A stretch of 64,000 bases of DNA from positions 49,703 through 113,702 of the forward strand of contig JAQXRH010000010.1 of assembly GCA_029218425.1 (NCBI GenBank), given 5' to 3'. The stretch is from Bacteroidales bacterium (GTDB lineage Bacteria; Bacteroidota; Bacteroidia; Bacteroidales; Muribaculaceae). Shown here piece after piece: positions 58,410-64,000 of the stretch; within the stretch, counting starts at the first letter, position 1; each line of letters begins with the position of its first letter. The position numbers and the translations under genes were made by a program. Under the pieces are notes generated by a model. It had not been told where the DNA came from, did not search any database, and worked only from the letters and a program-made list of their open reading frames with translations.

Positions 58410-59191
58410 AAGATATCCTGCAACGCATTGCCGCCACCAAACTCGTAGAGGTCGACGCCGCTCGCAGCGTGCTCCCTCTTGAGGCTTTGCGCGAGATGGC
58501 TGCGCAGGTGGTTGTGCCAACTCGCTCGTTGAGCCGGCAGATTACGGCCCGCGAAATCGGCATCATCGCCGAGTTCAAACGCCGTTCCCCCTCGCGTGGC
58601 GAGATTTCGCCGATGGCTTCCGTGGCCGACGTCGTGGCGGACTATACCGCCAACGGTGCCGCCGCTTGCTCCATCCTCACCGATACCCCCTATTTCGGCG
58701 GCGCTCTCACCGACTTGCAGGTGGCGCGTACGGTCACCGACCTCCCTCTGCTCCGCAAGGAATTTGTGGTCGACGAATATCAAATCTACCAGGCTCGCCT
58801 TGCTGGCGCCGACGCTGTCCTGCTCATTGCCTCGCTTCTCGACGCGCTGACTATCAGCCGTTTTACCGACATTGCCCATAGCCTGGGCCTGGAGGTGCTG
58901 CTCGAATTGCATGGCGAGGAGGAATTGGCCAAGGTCAACCCCGATGCCGACCTCATCGGCGTCAACAACCGCAACCTTCGCGATTTCTCCGTGGCGTTCA
59001 CTGCCTCTATGTCGCTCATCGACAGGCTCCCGGCCTCGGCGGTGAAGATTGCCGAAAGCGGTATCCATTGCCGCGAGGACCTTATAAGTTTGCGCAATGC
59101 CGGTTTCGACGGTTTCCTTATCGGCGAGGCGTTTATGTCAACTCCGTCGCCCGGCGATACGCTGGCGGCTTTCGTAGGCGTAAAGTCATGA
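58406..59191 (+). CDS. trpC: Indole-3-glycerol-phosphate synthase
   Basis: IAEFKRRSPSRGEI, LLRKEFVVDEYQIYQARLAGADAVLLI, LIGVNNRNLRDF, AESGIHCREDL. Confidence 0.96.
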   Translation: MKDILQRIAATKLVEVDAARSVLPLEALREMAAQVVVPTRSLSRQITAREIGIIAEFKRRSPSRGEISPMASVADVVADYTANGAAACSILTDTPYFGGALTDLQVARTVTDLPLLRKEFVVDEYQIYQARLAGADAVLLIASLLDALTISRFTDIAHSLGLEVLLELHGEEELAKVNPDADLIGVNNRNLRDFSVAFTASMSLIDRLPASAVKIAESGIHCREDLISLRNAGFDGFLIGEAFMSTPSPGDTLAAFVGVKS

Positions 59192-59829
59192 TTGTCAAGG
59201 TGTGTGGCATGCGTCAGCCCGACAATATCGACGCCGTTGCCGCCACTGGCATCGACATGATGGGCTTCATCTTCTACCGCAAGTCGCCCCGTTTCGTCGG
59301 TCAGCTCGACATCCGCTCTATTAATGCGCTTAAGGCCAAGGGTATAGACCCCGTGGCGCTATTCGTCGACGAGGATATCGACGTGGTGGTGGCCACTCTG
59401 CAGCGCTACGGCTTCACCTCCGTGCAGCTGCATGGCTCGGAAGGCGTTGACTACTGCGACAGGCTCCGCGCCCATGGCTATAAGGTGCTGAAAGCCATCA
59501 GTATATCTGACGAAGGCGATGTGGCGCGTGCCGCTCTTTACGATGGCCATGCCGACTTGCTCGTGGTCGACACCAAATGCAACGGCAAGGGCGGTTCGGG
59601 TATGAAATTCGACTGGCTCCTGCTCGAAAATGCCACGTTTGCCACCCCCTTTCTGCTCAGCGGGGGTATCGCGGCCACCGATGCTGAGGCCGTGGCTGCC
59701 CTCTACCGCTCATCGGCACCGCGAATGGCCGGCGTGGATATCAACTCGCGTTTCGAGACCGCTCCCGCCTTGAAGTCGCCGGCGATTATCTCGCAGTTCC
59801 TCAGCCAATTATCTCAACTTATTAAGTAA
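59188..59829 (+). CDS. trpF: Phosphoribosylanthranilate isomerase
   Basis: MIVKVCGMRQPDNIDAVAATGIDMMGFIFYRKSPRFV, VQLHGSEGVDYC; start set at 59188, overlapping trpC by 4 nt. Confidence 0.95.
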   Translation: MIVKVCGMRQPDNIDAVAATGIDMMGFIFYRKSPRFVGQLDIRSINALKAKGIDPVALFVDEDIDVVVATLQRYGFTSVQLHGSEGVDYCDRLRAHGYKVLKAISISDEGDVARAALYDGHADLLVVDTKCNGKGGSGMKFDWLLLENATFATPFLLSGGIAATDAEAVAALYRSSAPRMAGVDINSRFETAPALKSPAIISQFLSQLSQLIK

Positions 59830-59850
59830 CTATTTATTCTTCAGCATATT

Positions 59851-60630
59851 ATGAACAGACTACAATCCCTTTTCGAGCGTAAGCCGCAGAACTTACTCTC
59901 CATATATTTCACCGCTGGGTATCCCACATTAGACTCCGTGGGCGAAATCATTACCACGCTGGTGGCCAACGGAATAGACATGATAGAAGTGGGCGTGCCT
60001 TTCTCCGACCCTATGGCCGACGGACCCGTCATTCAGGAAAGCTCTACCGTAGCCTTGCGCAACGGCATGACGCTCCGCCGTTTGCTCGCCGACGTCAAGG
60101 CTGTCAGGGCGCAAGTGCCCGACACCCCGTTGGTGCTGATGGGCTACGTCAACCCCATGATGCGCATGGGCATCCGCAACCTCTTTGAAGCGGCCGCCGA
60201 TGCCGGTATCGACGCCATCATTGTCCCCGACCTCCCCTTCGACATCTACCTGAGCGAGTTCCGCGACCTATGCCGCGAGTTCGACATCCCCATGATAATG
60301 CTTATCACGCCCGAGACCTCGGAAGAACGTATCCACCTCATCGACGAGCATTGCGACGGCTTCATCTACATGGTATCGTCGGCCGCCACCACCGGCACCC
60401 GCGACAGCTTCGGCCTCGCCCAGCTCGACTATTTCCGACGCATCAACGCCATGAAACTCAACCACAAACGGTTGATAGGCTTCGGCATCTCCAACGCCCG
60501 CACGCTCACCGATGCCCAAGCCAATGCCTCTGGTGCCATCATCGGTTCGAAATTCATCAAATCGCTCGCCGCCAACCCCACCGACATCCCCGCCGCCGTC
60601 AAATCCCTCCTCCACGCCCTCTCGGAATAA
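59851..60630 (+). CDS. trpA: Tryptophan synthase alpha subunit
   Basis: LSIYFTAGYPTLDS, MIEVGVPFSDPMADGPVIQ, IVPDLPFD, YMVSSAATTGTR, IGFGISNARTL. Confidence 0.97.
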   Translation: MNRLQSLFERKPQNLLSIYFTAGYPTLDSVGEIITTLVANGIDMIEVGVPFSDPMADGPVIQESSTVALRNGMTLRRLLADVKAVRAQVPDTPLVLMGYVNPMMRMGIRNLFEAAADAGIDAIIVPDLPFDIYLSEFRDLCREFDIPMIMLITPETSEERIHLIDEHCDGFIYMVSSAATTGTRDSFGLAQLDYFRRINAMKLNHKRLIGFGISNARTLTDAQANASGAIIGSKFIKSLAANPTDIPAAVKSLLHALSE

Positions 60631-60649
60631 CACCCTAACGGCATAATCC

Positions 60650-60775
60650 CCCACGTAATACCCCAAGGGCATAATCCCCCGGGCTTCAGCCTGGGGGTGA
60701 CCCACGGTCGCAACGATGCCGTGGGTCGTCGGCCAATCACCCAACATAGGCGGTAAAACCGCGGCCTAATTACAT
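60650..60775 (+). repeat. Palindrome-rich intergenic element downstream of trpA
   Basis: cccccgggcttcagcctggggg, gacccacggtcgcaacgatgccgtgggtc, gcggtaaaaccgc in series. Confidence 0.6.
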
Positions 60776-61054
60776 AATGAATTTTGTTGGTGACAGAAAG
60801 AAGCCGACGGATGTGAATTGTGTACGAACTCGTACACTTTTTCAAAATCGGGGAATAAAAGATAGAATTTGCGGTAGTGCTGTAGATTACATATCCCGTT
60901 TCATCTTTCAATCCATAGATTGATATTTTGAAGGTGTAAACTTCGACTACATCGGTTTCGTCAAAACCGAGAGGGTTTGACAGAGCAAGGACGTCTGTAA
61001 GTTCATCGAACATACGCGCCCCGGTGTTGAATTGCGCTATTTTATGTAAATTTG

Positions 61055-61972
61055 TTAAAGATACTTTTTTATTACATTCTTAATCAAAATAGCATTTTCG
61101 CAATACCAATTAAAAACCTCTTGCCACGAATCTTCATTGTCAAAATCCAAAAACTTAGTGAGATAGAAACGAGCTGCTTTATTGGCTTCTTTCCAAACAA
61201 CAGAGCCTTCGAGCTTTGCTTCAATAGCTTCTTTATCGCTTGTAAGCGTGTGGTAGAAATCTTTATTATCACCAATATATATACCGATAGTGGCTTCTCT
61301 TTTTTGCCGTTTTGCTTCAAGGCAGATGTGACAAACGCCTGTGCCGAGTGCAATATCATACCAGTTTTGAGCTTGAGCAGTCCTTAGATTGAATGAATCA
61401 GCAAATTTTTGATGTTTGCTGGCATACTCGTTGAATGCTTGCCAATATTTTAGTTGTAAAGAGGCTACAGGCGTAAGTTCAGTAGTTTGTTTTACTGTTT
61501 TTCCCCAATCATTAGGCCTCTCCACAATATTGAATTTTGGAGCAGGATTTGAATCTCCGATTTTCCAAAGTTCAATTTCAAGAAGGTAAAAACCGATTTC
61601 TTTATCCGTATGAGCATTTAACCATTCAATGGCTTGTCTATGTTCATCACGAGCCTTTTTTACAATCCAAATAATAATCGATGCATCTTTACCGGATGCG
61701 TAAGTTATTAGTTTGCCAAGGTGGTCGTGATTTGTGTCCTCAAGCTGATTTTCGATAATGATTTTGCGGTCTGTACTTTCTTCTTTAGCAAAAATATCAA
61801 GAGAGAAACTACCAACAGGCGACTCTCTTTCTTCAAGAACTATATCAATACCAATTGTTTCACTAAGAAGAGCTAAGTTGTCTTCCTTTGCGAGCCATGG
61901 GGTGAAATCTTTAGCCTCATTAGGCCATATTTCACGGAGGTCTTTTATCTGTTTGAGCTTGTCAAGTTTCAT
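61055..61972 (-). CDS. DUF4268-type protein, restriction-endonuclease-like
   Basis: DIFAKEESTDRKIIIENQLEDTNHDHLGKLITYASGKDASIIIWIVKKARDEHRQAIEWLNAHT nuclease-like core. Confidence 0.8.
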   Translation of the reverse strand: MKLDKLKQIKDLREIWPNEAKDFTPWLAKEDNLALLSETIGIDIVLEERESPVGSFSLDIFAKEESTDRKIIIENQLEDTNHDHLGKLITYASGKDASIIIWIVKKARDEHRQAIEWLNAHTDKEIGFYLLEIELWKIGDSNPAPKFNIVERPNDWGKTVKQTTELTPVASLQLKYWQAFNEYASKHQKFADSFNLRTAQAQNWYDIALGTGVCHICLEAKRQKREATIGIYIGDNKDFYHTLTSDKEAIEAKLEGSVVWKEANKAARFYLTKFLDFDNEDSWQEVFNWYCENAILIKNVIKKYL

Positions 61973-61973
61973 A

Positions 61974-63068
61974 TTATTTACTATTTCTTAGCTTACGTTT
62001 GTTTGAAATTGCTTTAAATCTTACTTGAAGATTTATTTTCAAGTAATACTTACCATTTTCCTGATACAGCCAGCCAAATAGAAATGGCTTCTTAGGTTTG
62101 CCTGTTTTGGGATCAAGCCTAATATGTCCCGGGTTATCTTCGTCCTCTCCGGTTGAAGGCTGCTCTATACGAGTGGCGTTGAGCAAATATTGGTGGAAGC
62201 GATTAAGCTCATGAATGTGGTAGCAAACTATGTCGCCATCTTTCTTAACCACGATTTGTCCTCCATCGGCATCATAGAAACCACTCCATGGCTTTTCGGG
62301 AGTCATTCCCATTGCTGCATCTTGCAAGAAGCGAGCAATCTTCACTTCGTAAACCGGGCTATTCTCGGCTATGCGATAGCCTAAAGGATTTTGAGCGTTT
62401 AATTCTTCGATTATCTGGGCCCACGATGATATACTTTTTGAATACTTTAGCAATAAGGCATTTGCAAGAATTATAGGCAAAGCGCCGTCTATCGTCCGAA
62501 GATTTTGCGTAAGGCAGTCCGATTGAATTCTGTCAAAAGAGATAGTCCCGCCAAGTTCTTCAATCTTTGCTAATCGTGCTGAAATCTTACTCGGCAAGTC
62601 ATCGTATGTTTCAGCATTAAATATATCACAATCCACATTTACACCTTCCGGGAACTCAACTTTATAAATGAAATTGGTTGCACCGCTCGCATTAAGCAAC
62701 GTGGATGTGCTATTGATATGATTTCCAGTTAAATCCAACCAGAATATCTTTATAAAGCTGTTGAATTTGCTCGTATCTTTCACATTGTTGCGAAACAAAT
62801 TATCTATAAAGGCAGTTGTGGCTGAAGTCTTATCTTCAGAATTGGAATACATCTTTAACAGGGCGGCAGCCTCATCCAAAAAGTGCTCGGCAGGAGTGCA
62901 CAAGAGCACTTCGCCATCTAATGAGGTAATCATTACTCCAACGCTCTGTAAATCTTCATGGTAGATATGCTTTCTATCATATGCAATCACATAGCAAGGG
63001 TAAAAAATATCGCTAATTTTTGCGATATTTTTTCCGTCGGTCAAAATCTTCTTGAAATATTCATTCAT
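61974..63068 (-). CDS. HpaII family restriction endonuclease
   Basis: STLLNASGATNFIYKVEFP; KKDGDIVCYHIHELNRFHQYLLNATRIEQPSTG...LFGWLYQENGKYYLKINLQVRFK. Confidence 0.82.
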   Translation of the reverse strand: MNEYFKKILTDGKNIAKISDIFYPCYVIAYDRKHIYHEDLQSVGVMITSLDGEVLLCTPAEHFLDEAAALLKMYSNSEDKTSATTAFIDNLFRNNVKDTSKFNSFIKIFWLDLTGNHINSTSTLLNASGATNFIYKVEFPEGVNVDCDIFNAETYDDLPSKISARLAKIEELGGTISFDRIQSDCLTQNLRTIDGALPIILANALLLKYSKSISSWAQIIEELNAQNPLGYRIAENSPVYEVKIARFLQDAAMGMTPEKPWSGFYDADGGQIVVKKDGDIVCYHIHELNRFHQYLLNATRIEQPSTGEDEDNPGHIRLDPKTGKPKKPFLFGWLYQENGKYYLKINLQVRFKAISNKRKLRNSK

Positions 63069-63829
63069 AGTGAAGACAAGTATTTTTGGTGGTGTTTCTC
63101 AAGTAATTCTCTTTGTGGCAAGAATTTATCGGGAAGATGTATCTTGGTGCCCTTCAATTGCAATAAGTAGCTCTGTGAGGCGTCACTGTCGATATTGTCT
63201 ATCAGGCTGTCAGAAATCACAATATCAAAATCGGGCGTTATCGAAATGAGCAACTTGTCGTAAGCCTTATGGAAAAACGGATTTAAACACAAACCATTCC
63301 TCGGATTAGTTCGGTTGGCCTCATCTTCAGCCCAATCCACAATGTGACAGGCTTCTACAAGTTCGGATTTTTGCACTCCTGAAATGCAACAACGGAAATT
63401 GTAGGAATTCATCACGGCGGCTCGGAAGAACGACTGATTTACACGCTGGCGAATAACAGTCTCCCTTTCAGCGCCTTGGGGCAGATTTTGGATAGAAATC
63501 TCGGCAGTTTCTTCAATGGGTTTGTTTAGAAATTGAGCGATGAGCCGCTCACTTTCGTAGGCAAGGCGCTCGGGGTTGCCGTAAAATTCTTCCCACACGG
63601 CTTCTTCCTCTTTCGCCCCATGTTTAAGTCCTGTGATTCCTTGGCTTTTTAAGTCGGGGTCAAGTCGCCCGATATTGCCAATCTTCATGTTAAGCGCACT
63701 CGGCGAACGACCGATGATGCGAGCATATTTCACCACCAGCGGATGCGTCTTACTGCTGCTCTTAAATGGTATTTTGCAGTAAAGGTTGAACGCAATAATC
63801 GTTTCTTCGCGAGTCCACTTATTCATCAT
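63065..63829 (-). CDS. HNH endonuclease domain protein
   Basis: FFRAAVMNSYNFRCCISGVQKSELVEACHIVDWAEDEANRTNPRNGLCLNPFFHKAYDKLLISI. Confidence 0.88.
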   Translation of the reverse strand: MMNKWTREETIIAFNLYCKIPFKSSSKTHPLVVKYARIIGRSPSALNMKIGNIGRLDPDLKSQGITGLKHGAKEEEAVWEEFYGNPERLAYESERLIAQFLNKPIEETAEISIQNLPQGAERETVIRQRVNQSFFRAAVMNSYNFRCCISGVQKSELVEACHIVDWAEDEANRTNPRNGLCLNPFFHKAYDKLLISITPDFDIVISDSLIDNIDSDASQSYLLQLKGTKIHLPDKFLPQRELLEKHHQKYLSSL

Positions 63830-64000
63830 GTATCCTCCTTGCTGTCATCATGTTTTAGTAAAAACATGGTCTTTTGTCGCTCTATTTCTGCTTTTAGCTG
63901 CTCACGTGTTGGCATGTAAGTCATATATTTTGAGGCAAACAAGTGAGCATTGTCATGTAGAATGGAATATCGAGCAATATCCTCATCAGTGTCTTCGCAC
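63826..64000 (-). CDS. C-terminus of a DUF1016/YhcG-like PDDEXK nuclease protein, cut by the window
   Basis: Minus-strand frame CEDTDEDIARYSILHDNAHLFASKYMTYMPTREQLKAEIERQKTMFLLKHDDSKEDT*; stop overlaps the HNH start. Confidence 0.6.
   Translation of the reverse strand, partial: CEDTDEDIARYSILHDNAHLFASKYMTYMPTREQLKAEIERQKTMFLLKHDDSKEDT

Noticed and set aside
60429-61013. 194-aa minus-strand ORF between trpA and the defence cluster
   Set aside because: Runs antisense into trpA through a palindromic repeat; only the first ~65 residues look protein-like and I could not assign them.

Overview
This window looks like a Bacteroidales chromosome, most like Muribaculaceae/Bacteroides-type genomes. 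That assignment rests on TAnnTTTG -7 promoters, GH and TonB-dependent receptor content, and the trpBEGDCFA gene order. The left end (1-11.4 kb) is a glycan-degradation run: GH92, two GH30s, GH3-PA14, CotH/LTD, DUF1573 and an AraC regulator. It is followed by housekeeping genes (recA, tdk, cysK, a MATE pump, tRNA-Ser, a GH2, manA, a ROK kinase, rnhB, a TPR/beta-barrel pair, dnaX, two tRNA-Glu around rpsT, recO, metK), a surface lipoprotein/TonB-receptor cluster (44-51 kb), a mobile-element scar (52-53.5 kb), the trp operon (54-60.6 kb) and a defence cluster with an HpaII-like restriction endonuclease (61-64 kb, running off the edge). The observations most worth a second look are: (1) a compact minus-strand cassette between recO and metK (35.5-41.3 kb) with phage portal-like and HK97/SU10-type major-capsid-like proteins, the latter with a Lys-rich repetitive N-terminus and a transmembrane segment, but no terminase, tail, lysis or integrase gene; (2) a textbook trp attenuator with a NWRWWR leader peptide and mutually exclusive hairpins at 53.84-54.01 kb; (3) several structured intergenic RNAs or repeats, including a 6S-like long hairpin, a possible pseudoknotted element and a short terminator-ended sRNA candidate; (4) dense REP-like repeats bracketing the capsid cassette; (5) a scar in which ArdA and IS110 fragments each adjoin the same ~90-bp structured repeat. 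All calls come from reading the sequence and supplied ORFs. No database search was run.
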